Assembly (NCBI GenBank): GCA_964390555.1
Contig: CAYMJU010000015.1
Location: 1-56,889 of the forward strand
Length of the DNA stretch: 56,889 nucleotides
Source of the DNA: CAVTWS01 sp964390555
Lineage (GTDB): Bacteria; Actinomycetota; Acidimicrobiia; Acidimicrobiales; SHLQ01
Direction of reading: 5' to 3'
Part shown: positions 25,268-32,966 of the stretch, piece after piece
Position numbering within the stretch: the first letter of the stretch is position 1
Layout of the letters: each line of letters starts with the position of its first letter
The notes under the pieces: model-generated
Seen by the model: only the letters and a program-made list of their open reading frames with translations
The model's database searches: none
What the model was told of the DNA's origin: nothing
Made by a program: the position numbers and the translations under genes

Positions 25268-26034
25268 CGGCCGCCACAACTTGCGGCGTACGCCTCGTAG
25301 ATCGAACCGCCGGGCGTCGCTGACCACAACGAGTCACATGCCGCCAGGTCGCCGTCGCCACAGTCGGTCCAGTCGTCGTCGAAGTCCGCGGCGGGACCCG
25401 GCGCCGACGACGACGGATCGAACACGGTGTAGTCGCCGTCGAAGTCGCCGCACCCGCCCGTCGTGTCGGTCCCGCAGCCGAAGCCGCTCGTGACGAAGTC
25501 ACACGAGCCGCCGAAGCCGTCGGGCTCGCGGCCCGCACACGTGATCCCGTAGGCCTCGTACAGGCTGCCGCTCGGTGTGAAGAGATACAGGTCGTCGCAG
25601 GCCGCGTCGTCGCCGTCGCTGCACTCGACCCAGAGCTCGTCGAAGTCGTCGATGGGCCCCGGGGGCGCCAGGCCTTCGACGAGGTCGGGTCCCTCGTCGG
25701 GGTCGTACTCTGCGCACCCGCCCTCGTCGTTCGTTCCGCAGGAGCCGAAGTCGCTGAAGCTGTCGCTGAAGTCGCTGAACTCGTCGGTGAAGAAGTCCGA
25801 CAGCCCGTCGGTCAACTCGTCGGACTCATCGCTTTGGTCCGAGAGCTCCGTGAAGTCGGAATCGTCGGTCGAGTCCGACTCGTCGGTCGAGTCCGACTCG
25901 TCGGACTCCTCGGTGTTGTCGGCATCGGGGTCGGCGCCGCCGATGACCAGTTCGTCGGCCGAGTCGTCACCGCACCCGGCGAGCGCGCTCGATACCAGCA
26001 AGACCACGAACAGACAGACCATCGATCGGCGCAT
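25222..26034 (-). CDS. Lipoprotein with Asp/Ser-rich stalk and two Cys-containing repeats
   Basis: 270 residues from ATG 26034. A signal peptide (RRSMVCLFVVLLVSSALAGC) ends in a lipobox with C20 or so as the acylated residue. A highly acidic Ser/Asp/Glu/Phe stretch follows (e.g. ESDESDSTDESDSTDDSD, then FSDFSDSFSDF). Then come two related modules of about 70 residues. Each has the pattern CGT....GGC, a linker with PGP..DFD, C.DGD..ACD.L, then PGS.YEAY...C.GR. Similar 'GD..ACD.L...SP.GS.YE.YG.tCGGR' modules occur in actinobacterial exported proteins, sometimes next to protein kinases. The function is unknown. The acidic stalk is coded partly by an 18-base tandem repeat. Confidence 0.8.
   Translation of the reverse strand: MRRSMVCLFVVLLVSSALAGCGDDSADELVIGGADPDADNTEESDESDSTDESDSTDDSDFTELSDQSDESDELTDGLSDFFTDEFSDFSDSFSDFGSCGTNDEGGCAEYDPDEGPDLVEGLAPPGPIDDFDELWVECSDGDDAACDDLYLFTPSGSLYEAYGITCAGREPDGFGGSCDFVTSGFGCGTDTTGGCGDFDGDYTVFDPSSSAPGPAADFDDDWTDCGDGDLAACDSLWSATPGGSIYEAYAASCGGRYDNGDLATRCEDEG
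25864..25899. repeat. Tandem 18-bp repeat within the lipoprotein gene
   Basis: The unit GTCGGTCGAGTCCGACTC occurs twice in perfect tandem (25864-25881 and 25882-25899), with a decayed third unit after it. It encodes the repeated Asp-Ser-Thr-Asp-Glu-Ser of the stalk. Being in frame (18 = 6 codons), expansion or contraction would change stalk length without frameshift. Confidence 0.85.
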
Positions 26035-26115
26035 GCGAACCTCCAGCGGTTGGCCGTCGCCACCGTAGGTCACCGTGAACTCATCGCGGTGGCAACCCCG
26101 AGAGGTCGGGACCTG

Positions 26116-26159
26116 TGTCACACTCGAGACCATGACACCCGACACCATGTCACACTCGA
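26116..26159. promoter_or_regulatory. Direct repeat TGTCACACTCGA, 32 bp apart, in a divergent promoter region
   Basis: TGTCACACTCGA is found at 26116-26127 and 26148-26159, between the divergent lipoprotein and nitronate monooxygenase genes. A 32-base period puts both copies on the same face of the helix (about three turns), which is common for cooperative regulator binding. The second copy ends four bases before the first GTG of the monooxygenase. Regulator unknown. Confidence 0.4.
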
Positions 26160-26163
26160 CACA

Positions 26164-27282
26164 GTGGTGAACCGAGTCCGCGACCTGCTCGGGATCGAGT
26201 ACCCGATCCTCGCGTTCAGCCACTGCCGCGATGTCGTGGCCGCCGTCACCAACGCCGGCGGGTTCGGGGTGCTGGGCGCCGTCGCCCACACGCCCGACGG
26301 GCTCGACCAAGACCTCGGCTGGCTCGACGATCAGGTTGGCGGCCGCGGTTACGGCGTCGATCTCCTCGTGCCGACCAAGCACTCAGCGCCCGAATCGGCC
26401 CTGTCGGCCGATCTCGGGGCGATGCTGCCATCCGAGCACCTTCGGTTCGTCGAGGAGCTGCTGGTCCGCTATGGCGTCGAACCCATGCCCGGCGACATCG
26501 CGCAGCCTCGCGGGCAGATGACGGTGACGGCCGACGACAACGCGACGCTGCTCGACGTGGCGTGCGCGCACGACGTCGAGCTCCTCGCCAGCGCGCTCGG
26601 GCCGCCACCACCTTGGTTCGTCGAGCGGGCCAAGGCGTCGGGCGCGGTCGTGGCGGCCCTGGCCGGGACCGTCGAGCACGCCCGGCGACACGTATCGGCC
26701 GGGGTCGACATCGTCGTCGCGCAAGGCACCGAAGCAGGCGGCCACACCGGCGAGGTCGCCACCATGGTCCTCGTTCCCGAGGTCGTCGACGCTGTCGGAT
26801 CCTCGGTGCCGGTGGTCGCGGCAGGTGGCGTGGCGACGGGTCGCCAGATGGCGGCGGCGTTCGCTCTCGGGGCTGAAGGCGTCTGGTGCGGGTCGGTATG
26901 GCTCACGACCGACGAGGCCGAAACCCACCCGACCGTCAAACGGAAGTTCCTCGCCGCGACCTCGTCAGACACCGTGCGGTCTCGCTCGCTCACCGGCAAA
27001 CCGGCACGTCAACTGCGCACGCCGTGGACCGACGCCTGGGCCGATCCGTCCGCCCCGGCGCCGTTGCCGATGCCCCTCCAGTCGATCCTCGTCGGCGACG
27101 CCCAACGCCGTATCGCGCGACAGGCCCACACCGACGGAACCGGCGCCGCGGAGTTGGCCAACTACTTCGTCGGGCAAGTCGTCGGCCAGATGTCGACGGT
27201 GCGGCCCGCTCGACAGGTCGTGCTCGACATGGTGCAGGAGTTCGTCGACACCATCGACCGGCTCGGCCGGGAGCTGTCGTGA
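26164..27282 (+). CDS. Nitronate monooxygenase-type FMN oxidoreductase
   Basis: 372 residues if read from GTG 26164; GTG 26167 is an alternative. The frame is open further upstream, but that sequence resembles no protein. The barrel starts LLGIEYPILAFSHCRDVVAA followed by GGFGVLGAVA, as in nitronate monooxygenases (2-nitropropane dioxygenase-like). The FMN-phosphate region is VVAQGTEAGGHTGEVATMVLVP, and VVAAGGVATGRQMAAAFALGAEGVWCGS is the second glycine-rich flavin motif. These enzymes oxidise alkyl nitronates such as propionate 3-nitronate to carbonyl compounds and nitrite. Some family members act instead on enoyl-type substrates. It is convergent with the MFS gene, with 2 bases between stops. 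Confidence 0.87.
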   Translation: MVNRVRDLLGIEYPILAFSHCRDVVAAVTNAGGFGVLGAVAHTPDGLDQDLGWLDDQVGGRGYGVDLLVPTKHSAPESALSADLGAMLPSEHLRFVEELLVRYGVEPMPGDIAQPRGQMTVTADDNATLLDVACAHDVELLASALGPPPPWFVERAKASGAVVAALAGTVEHARRHVSAGVDIVVAQGTEAGGHTGEVATMVLVPEVVDAVGSSVPVVAAGGVATGRQMAAAFALGAEGVWCGSVWLTTDEAETHPTVKRKFLAATSSDTVRSRSLTGKPARQLRTPWTDAWADPSAPAPLPMPLQSILVGDAQRRIARQAHTDGTGAAELANYFVGQVVGQMSTVRPARQVVLDMVQEFVDTIDRLGRELS

Positions 27283-27284
27283 TG

Positions 27285-28580
27285 TCAGTGTGCCGCCCGC
27301 GCGAGCTCGGGGTCGGGCTCCACGTGGACGGTCGACGTTCGGATCCGCATCACTCCCGCCGCGGCAAACAGGCAGGCCACGCCCGCGATCACGAACGCCC
27401 AGTGGTAGCTCCCGGTCGAGTCGCGGATCTGACCGGCGCCCCACGCGGCGAGCGCGGCGCCGATCTGGTGGCCGGCGAACACCCACCCGTACACCACGGG
27501 CCCCCGGTCTCGCCCGAACGTGGCCGTGCACAACACGACGGTGGGCGGGACCGTCGCCACCCAGTCGAGTCCGTAGAACATCATGAAACCGGTGAGCCCC
27601 AGGCTTCCGACCCCGAGCGCGTCGTGGAGCACTAGCAGCGACAGGCCGCGCAGGCCGTAGTAGGCCAGCAGCAATCGGCGCGGGTCGAAGCGGTCGCTGA
27701 GCCAACCAGAGCCGATCGTGCCGATCACATCGAATCCACCGATGAGCACGAGGAAACCCGCGGCCACACTGCTCGAGTACCCGTGGTCCCCGGCCGCGGA
27801 GATGAAGTGCACCTGCACCAAGCCGGTCGTGGACAACCCGCAGACGAAGAAGCTGCCCCAAAGGAGCCAGAACGTCCCGCTGCTCCTGACGTCGATCAGC
27901 CCTTGCCATGCCACGCGCAGAGGGTTGTCGCGGCTCGGCGCCGGCGGCACGAAGTCATCAGGGGCGCCGTATGGGACCAGCCCCACGGTCTCGGGTCCGT
28001 CGCGCAGATAGGCGAGGACGAGGGGAACAACGGCGAGCGAGGAGGCCCCGACCGTGAGCCCGACCGCCCGCCACCCGATCCGCTCGGCCAGCTGCGTTAG
28101 CACCGGCAGGAACAAGAGCTGACCACTCGCGGTGGCGGCAGTCAGCACCCCGGTGACCAGGCCTCGGCGGGCCACGAACCATCGGGCCGCGACCGACGAG
28201 GCGAACACCGTGGCCAAACAGCCCGAACCGGCGCCCACGACGAATCCCCAGAGGAGGAACAGGTGCCACGGTTCGGCCATCAGGCTGGTGGCCAGCGCCC
28301 CGACCGAGATGGTGACCAATGCCGCGGTGGTGACCTTGACCAGTCCATATCGGGCTTGGAGCGCCGCGGCGAACGGACCCATGAGGCCGTAGAGCACGAC
28401 GTTGATCGAGACCGCGGTGCCCACCGTCGCCCGGGACCAGCCGAAGTCCTCCCGCAAGGGGTCGATCAGCACGGCCGGTGTTGAGCGGAATCCACTGGCG
28501 CCGAACAGCGTCACGAACGCAACCGCGAACACGACCCACGCGTAGTGGCGCGTCGGAGCCCGACGCCAGCGTTCAGCCAC
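27285..28580 (-). CDS. MFS transporter, monocarboxylate/oxalate-formate antiporter-like
   Basis: 431 residues with about twelve predicted membrane helices. The N-terminal region RHYAWVVFAVAFVTLFGASG and DFGWSRATVGTAVSINVVLY resemble the monocarboxylate porter/OxlT-like branch of the MFS, in which an 'fGwsr..vs.a.s' loop is characteristic. The loop 2-3 motif is degenerate (AAALQARYGLVKV). The mid-loop motif SGWLSDRFDPRRLL in the second half is clear. Substrates of this branch are small organic acids. It is followed by no coupled gene; its start lies 11 bases from the stop of the RpiR regulator gene, so the regulator and transporter probably form an operon. Confidence 0.85.
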   Translation of the reverse strand: MAERWRRAPTRHYAWVVFAVAFVTLFGASGFRSTPAVLIDPLREDFGWSRATVGTAVSINVVLYGLMGPFAAALQARYGLVKVTTAALVTISVGALATSLMAEPWHLFLLWGFVVGAGSGCLATVFASSVAARWFVARRGLVTGVLTAATASGQLLFLPVLTQLAERIGWRAVGLTVGASSLAVVPLVLAYLRDGPETVGLVPYGAPDDFVPPAPSRDNPLRVAWQGLIDVRSSGTFWLLWGSFFVCGLSTTGLVQVHFISAAGDHGYSSSVAAGFLVLIGGFDVIGTIGSGWLSDRFDPRRLLLAYYGLRGLSLLVLHDALGVGSLGLTGFMMFYGLDWVATVPPTVVLCTATFGRDRGPVVYGWVFAGHQIGAALAAWGAGQIRDSTGSYHWAFVIAGVACLFAAAGVMRIRTSTVHVEPDPELARAAH

Positions 28581-28591
28581 AGCCGGAGCGT

Positions 28592-29425
28592 TCAGTCACG
28601 AAGGAGGTCGCGCCACGCGTGCTCGATTCGGTCGAGCCGAGCAGTGACACCGGCGCGGTCCGCTTCGACGACCGCGGCGATCAAGGTGTCGAGAACGGCG
28701 AGCACGCCGACGTAGGAGTCGAATGGTCCGATCGCGTGGGTGACGACGGGAATGGTGACCGTGGCCACGGCCGCCAGCGGCGACAACGGTGAATCGGTGA
28801 GGGCCACGATCGCCACGCCCCTCGTCGACAGCTCCTCGATGATCTCGGCCAGCCAACGGTCGTAGCGGCGGACGTCGATGACGACCACCACGTGGCCGGC
28901 ATCGACGAGCGCCAGATCACGGGCAACCGCGATCGGCGTTCCTCCGACCCTCCGAACGCCGGGACGGGCCATGGCGAGCACCTCGGCCGCGTGGGAAACG
29001 ATCCCCGACGCATCATCGCCGCCGATCAGCCACAGCGGGCGGGCTATGTCCTGCATCACGGCGACCGCCTGAGCCAGCAGAGACTCAGACAACCCGTCGA
29101 GGCTCGCGGCGACGGCGTCGAGCGTCGTCGTGCGGGCCCGGCCCACGACATCGCCCTTCGCGTCGTGGCGAACCCGCTCGGCGGCCGGGTGCAGCCGTTC
29201 GGCGAGCTCGGCGCGAACCCGATCCTGCAAGTCGCTGAAACCGTTGAAGCCGAGCTTCGCCGTGAGCCGCACGACCGTGGCCCCGCCGGTGCGAGCCTCC
29301 GCCGCGAGGACAGCCACCGTTCCGAAGGCGATGAGTTGAGGGTCTCGAGCTATGACGTCGGCCGCCCGCCGCTCCGATGCGGTGAGCGAGTCTCGCCGGG
29401 CGTGGATGATGTCGACGATCCTCAC
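28592..29425 (-). CDS. RpiR/MurR-family transcriptional regulator
   Basis: 277 residues from GTG 29425. The N-terminal HTH_6 domain (RIVDIIHARRDSLTASERRA, then GGATVVRLTAKLGFNGFSDL) is typical, including the 'S..T..R....lG..gf.dl' recognition helix. The C-terminal SIS domain starts ARPLWLIGGDDASGIVSHAA and has a later GVAIVALTDSPLSPLAAVAT block, which binds sugar phosphates in relatives. The regulator lies immediately upstream of and on the same strand as the organic-acid MFS gene, 11 bases away, and probably controls that transporter, its own expression, or both. The sensed ligand is unknown. Confidence 0.88.
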   Translation of the reverse strand: MRIVDIIHARRDSLTASERRAADVIARDPQLIAFGTVAVLAAEARTGGATVVRLTAKLGFNGFSDLQDRVRAELAERLHPAAERVRHDAKGDVVGRARTTTLDAVAASLDGLSESLLAQAVAVMQDIARPLWLIGGDDASGIVSHAAEVLAMARPGVRRVGGTPIAVARDLALVDAGHVVVVIDVRRYDRWLAEIIEELSTRGVAIVALTDSPLSPLAAVATVTIPVVTHAIGPFDSYVGVLAVLDTLIAAVVEADRAGVTARLDRIEHAWRDLLRD

Positions 29426-29471
29426 CCACCCATTGTTCCACCAGTTCTGAGTCAAGAGGGCGAGGCGATAA

Positions 29472-29565
29472 GCGAGCCCTCCAATGTGACAGTGGAATTT
29501 TCGCCTGCGCTGGCAGGCGATCGAGACCGATCCGACGTCGAACGCTCGCCTAGTGGCGCGCGTTC
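29472..29565 (+). repeat. Dispersed repeat family 1, copy B
   Basis: Aligned with copies A (4660-4749, minus) and C (44865-44966). This copy has the cleanest hairpin: TCGCCTG (29501-29507) and CAGGCGA (29514-29520) pair perfectly around a six-base loop CGCTGG or similar. The downstream block GAGACCGATCCGACGTCGA is shared almost unchanged with copy C. It sits in the 213-base divergent gap between the RpiR and OmpA-like genes. Confidence 0.75.
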
Positions 29566-29638
29566 CAAGTGAACCCATGCCGCCGAGCGGAGCGGGTATC
29601 AGCGGTCTCCCAGCTCTGGCTAGGCTCGTCGGCGCCCC

Positions 29639-30514
29639 ATGAGGAGCTTCGACCCCCGCTACTCGCCTCGCTACCGGCCCAGCCGCTCTCGCTCGTCGAC
29701 CGTTCTCGGTGCCGTGGGCAGTTTGGTCCGCGGCCGTGGGCTGGTCGTCGCGCTCCTGGGATTTCTCGTCGTGTTGCTCGTCATTGCCGGCACGCGCGGC
29801 GACGATGGTCCTTCCGATGCCGATGCCATACGGTCCGGCGTCGATGGCGCGCTGGCGCGCGCTGGGTACGACGCGGTCGAGACCGCGGTGAACGGCCAGC
29901 GGGTCACTTTGACCGGCCAGGTCCCTACCGACGCCGACGTGTTCGCCGCCGGCCAGGTGGCCCTGTCGGTGGAGGACGCCGTCGATATCGACAACCAGCT
30001 CACTGCCGCGGGAGCCCCACCGGTCGACGACGTCATCGATCCGGGCGAGGCCACCGATGTCGAGATCACCATCCAGCATCAGCTGACCCGCGTGGCCACG
30101 CTCGATCCGATCCGGTTCGATACCGGCAGCATTGACATCGTCCCGGAGTCGCTGGCGACGCTCGCCGAAGTGGCGGGGATTCTCAACCAGAACCCATCCC
30201 TGAGGGTGGAGATCCGGGGCTACACCGACAGCGACGGCGATCCGGCCGAGAACCTGGCCCGCTCCCAGTCGCGAGCCGATGCGGTGCTCGCCGCTCTCGC
30301 GGGCCTTCAAGTCGACGGCACCCGTTTGGTGGCCCTCGGCTACGGCGACGCCGATCCGATCGCGCCAAACGAGACCCAGGAAGGCAAGGAGCGAAATCGG
30401 CGTATCGAGTTCCGGATACTCACCGGCGACGCACCGGTATCGCCAGTGACGCCGACCACCACGACCACGGCGGCCGCGTCCACCGCGCCCGCGGCCACGG
30501 TCCCGTCAGGCTGA
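29639..30514 (+). CDS. BON-OmpA domain membrane-anchored protein
   Basis: 291 residues. An Arg/Ser-rich cytoplasmic tail precedes one membrane helix (about 34-51). A BON-like domain follows (SGVDGALARAGYDAVETAVN, then VTLTGQVPTDADVFAAGQVA). The C-terminal OmpA peptidoglycan-binding domain has FDTGSIDIVPESLATLAEVA, RVEIRGYTDSDGD and the NRRIEFRIL ending. The Asp and Arg that contact diaminopimelate (in GYTDS and NRR) are present. A Thr/Ala/Pro tail closes the protein. The layout resembles ArfA of mycobacteria, a membrane protein tethered to the wall, though here with one BON domain and not established as a pore. Confidence 0.87.
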   Translation: MRSFDPRYSPRYRPSRSRSSTVLGAVGSLVRGRGLVVALLGFLVVLLVIAGTRGDDGPSDADAIRSGVDGALARAGYDAVETAVNGQRVTLTGQVPTDADVFAAGQVALSVEDAVDIDNQLTAAGAPPVDDVIDPGEATDVEITIQHQLTRVATLDPIRFDTGSIDIVPESLATLAEVAGILNQNPSLRVEIRGYTDSDGDPAENLARSQSRADAVLAALAGLQVDGTRLVALGYGDADPIAPNETQEGKERNRRIEFRILTGDAPVSPVTPTTTTTAAASTAPAATVPSG

Positions 30515-31582
30515 AGCACCGTTCGCCGGGCGCGACGTGCGGCCAACCTCCTCGGCGACGAGGCCCACGAAGTCGTCGATCGCCTGCGGGGTGGTGTCGA
30601 ACGACGTCATCCACCGCACCACGTTGTCGGTGTGATCCCACGTCCAGAAGAACGATCGTTCCTTGAGCGGCACGATCGACGCCGCGGGCAACCGCACGAA
30701 CACGGCGTTGACCGCTGGTGGGCGCTGCACGTCGACCCCAGAGATACCGGCCACACGATCGGCCAACAGTACGGCCATCGCGTTGGCGTGCCCGGCGGAT
30801 CGGAGCCACAGGTCGTCGGTCAGCAGAGCCTGGAACTGGGCGGCGACGAAGCGCATCTTCGACGGCAGCTGCCCAGCTTGCTTGCGGACATAGTCGGCGT
30901 ATCGAGCCAGTTCGGTGTCGAAGAACACCACAGCCTCGCCGTAGATCATCCCGTTTTTCGTTCCCCCGAAGGTCAACACGTCGATGCCGAGGTCGGTCAC
31001 AGCCGCCCGAGGGTCGCCGCCGAGGGCGGCCACGGCGTTGGCGATGCGCGCGCCGTCGACGTGGACGAGCAGGTCATTGGCACGAGCGACGCCGACCAGC
31101 GCCGCCAGCTCGTCGAGCGTGTAGAGCGTGCCGTGCTCGGTCGACTGGGTGAGCGACAAGACCCGGGGCTGAGTGTGGTGCATGTCGCCTACTCCGACGA
31201 TCTGGTCGCGCACCTGATCAGGTGTGATCTTCCCGTCGGCGTTGGCGACCGCGACCAGCTTGGCGCCGCAGATCCGCTCGACTGCCCCACACTCGTCGGT
31301 CGTTATGTGGGCGCTGTCGGCACAGATGACACTTTGCCAAGGGCGGGTGAGCATGCACTGCAAGCCGACGACGTTGCCGCCGGTCCCGCCGTAGGTGAAC
31401 CGTACCTCGACCGCTGATCCGAACACGTCGCGGAACCGCTCGAGCGCGGCCGCGGTCCATGGGTCGTCCCCGTAGGCGTTGGTATGGCCGCGGTTCGCCC
31501 GAGCCAGCGCTTCGATCACTTCGGGATGGGCACCCGATGCGTTGTCCGAGGCGAACAAGCTCGGCGCAGATCCGGTGGTCAC
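30506..31582 (-). CDS. ltaE: Low-specificity L-threonine aldolase
   Basis: 358 residues from a GTG start. The enzyme is a PLP-dependent fold-type I lyase that cleaves threonine or allo-threonine to glycine and acetaldehyde. FASDNASGAHPEVIEAL is the N-terminal motif, HVDGARIANAV carries the PLP-binding Asp, and DVLTFGGTKNGM the Schiff-base Lys (K209). The THNAYGDD-like block (HTNAYGDDPWT) is diagnostic. The last nine bases overlap the convergent OmpA-like gene. It supplies glycine and links to one-carbon metabolism. Confidence 0.9.
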   Translation of the reverse strand: MTTGSAPSLFASDNASGAHPEVIEALARANRGHTNAYGDDPWTAAALERFRDVFGSAVEVRFTYGGTGGNVVGLQCMLTRPWQSVICADSAHITTDECGAVERICGAKLVAVANADGKITPDQVRDQIVGVGDMHHTQPRVLSLTQSTEHGTLYTLDELAALVGVARANDLLVHVDGARIANAVAALGGDPRAAVTDLGIDVLTFGGTKNGMIYGEAVVFFDTELARYADYVRKQAGQLPSKMRFVAAQFQALLTDDLWLRSAGHANAMAVLLADRVAGISGVDVQRPPAVNAVFVRLPAASIVPLKERSFFWTWDHTDNVVRWMTSFDTTPQAIDDFVGLVAEEVGRTSRPANGASA

Positions 31583-31716
31583 GGATCCGAACGCTACCCT
31601 CAGAAGGTCGGAATGGATATACCATCAGGGGCCATGTGTGGAACGCCGTCGATCACACCGGGCTACGAAGGACCGATCGTCGTGAAGACATCGGTCGGCG
31701 CTGGTTCGGGCGGGTT

Positions 31717-31746
31717 ATGAGCGAAGCGGAGCGAGCCGCCGCGTGA
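31717..31746 (+). repeat. GAGCGAAGCG-type dispersed repeat, short copy
   Basis: ATGAGCGAAGCG followed by GAGCGAGC and a TGA (31744-31746) encodes a nine-residue MSEAERAAA open frame. The same sequence begins the copies at 44223 and 45562/45654. This copy lacks the hairpin part. It lies in the 295-base gap between ltaE and potA; I see no gene in the rest of that gap. Confidence 0.65.
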
Positions 31747-31877
31747 TCACCACGCGCTATCGTCGGTGACCTACGGGCCCCGATCGAATCACTTGCCCGT
31801 GCTTTCGAGCGCAGACGAAGCACCGGTGTGGGACCCGGGGAACGGTTCGTGTCGGGCCAGAGGACTTACGGAGGGGA

Positions 31878-32966
31878 ATGGACGCCACCGCGACATCGGT
31901 GCGGCTCGTCGATGTGACGAAGCGATACGGCAAGGTGGTCGCCGTCGATGGTATCGACCTCGACGTCTCCGACGGCGAGTTCTTCTCGATGCTCGGTCCG
32001 TCGGGCTCCGGGAAGACGACCTGCCTGCGACTGATCGCCGGCTTCGAGCAGCCGACCGCGGGCCGCATAGAGCTCCACGGCGACGACGTCAGCCGGATGG
32101 CGCCTTTCGAGCGCGACGTGAACACCGTCTTTCAGGACTACGCATTGTTCCCGCACATGACGGTTGCCGACAACGTCGCCTACGGCCTGAAGGTACGCAA
32201 GGTGCCCAAGGCGCAACGTCGGGCGCGGGTCGACGACGCGCTGGCAATGGTGCGCCTCGACGGCTATGCCGATCCCAAGCCCGAACAGCTGTCGGGCGGT
32301 CAGGGCCAGCGGGTGGCTGTCGCGCGGGCGCTCGTGAATCGGCCCAGCGTGCTGCTACTGGACGAACCCCTAGGCGCTCTCGACCTGAAACTGCGCCATG
32401 CGATGCAAGTCGAGCTCAAGGCGATTCAACGCGAGGTCGGCATCACCTTCCTGTACGTCACCCACGATCAGGAGGAGGCGCTCACCATGAGCGATCGGAT
32501 CGCGGTCTTCAGCCATGGACGGATCGACCAGATCGGCTCGCCGACCGACGTCTACGAGCGGCCGCGCACCGAATTCGTCGCCGGCTTCGTCGGGGTATCC
32601 AACGTCTTGTCACCCGCTGTCGCCTCGGCGGTGGTCGGCGAGTCCGTGGCGGTGACGATCCGCCCAGAGAAGATACGACTCCTCGCCCCCGATGCCCCGA
32701 CCCCGCCCGATCATGTGACTGTCGCGGGCATCGTGCGCGACGTGGTATACCTCGGCACCTACACCCGGTATCTCGTCGAGTTGTCCCTCGCTGACAGAAC
32801 CGACGGCGTCGATCTCACCGTTGTCGTCCAGAACACCGATCCCGACCCGAACGCCCGCGCGCACAGCAAGGGCACCTCGGTACAGCTCGCCTGGCTACGA
32901 GCGGCAACCCGCCCGCTCTCGGCCGACGAAACCCAAGACCAGCAACCGGAGGGAAGCCCCGAATGA
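31878..32966 (+). CDS. potA: ABC transporter ATPase, spermidine/putrescine type
   Basis: 362 residues, starting after a strong GGAGGGG ribosome-binding site. Walker A is LGPSGSGKTT (39-48), the signature is QLSGGQGQRVAVARAL, and Walker B is LLLDEPLGALD. The C-terminal part from about 235 is the TOBE regulatory domain. FQDYALFPHMTV is the Q-loop of the PotA/FbpC/CysA type. It powers import by the PotB-PotC permeases. The stop overlaps the start of the binding-protein gene (32963). Confidence 0.92.
   Translation: MDATATSVRLVDVTKRYGKVVAVDGIDLDVSDGEFFSMLGPSGSGKTTCLRLIAGFEQPTAGRIELHGDDVSRMAPFERDVNTVFQDYALFPHMTVADNVAYGLKVRKVPKAQRRARVDDALAMVRLDGYADPKPEQLSGGQGQRVAVARALVNRPSVLLLDEPLGALDLKLRHAMQVELKAIQREVGITFLYVTHDQEEALTMSDRIAVFSHGRIDQIGSPTDVYERPRTEFVAGFVGVSNVLSPAVASAVVGESVAVTIRPEKIRLLAPDAPTPPDHVTVAGIVRDVVYLGTYTRYLVELSLADRTDGVDLTVVVQNTDPDPNARAHSKGTSVQLAWLRAATRPLSADETQDQQPEGSPE

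Noticed and set aside
28592..30310. 572-codon minus-strand frame as one protein
   Set aside because: Only the last 277 codons match RpiR/MurR. The upstream part runs antisense to the BON-OmpA gene and through a repeat.
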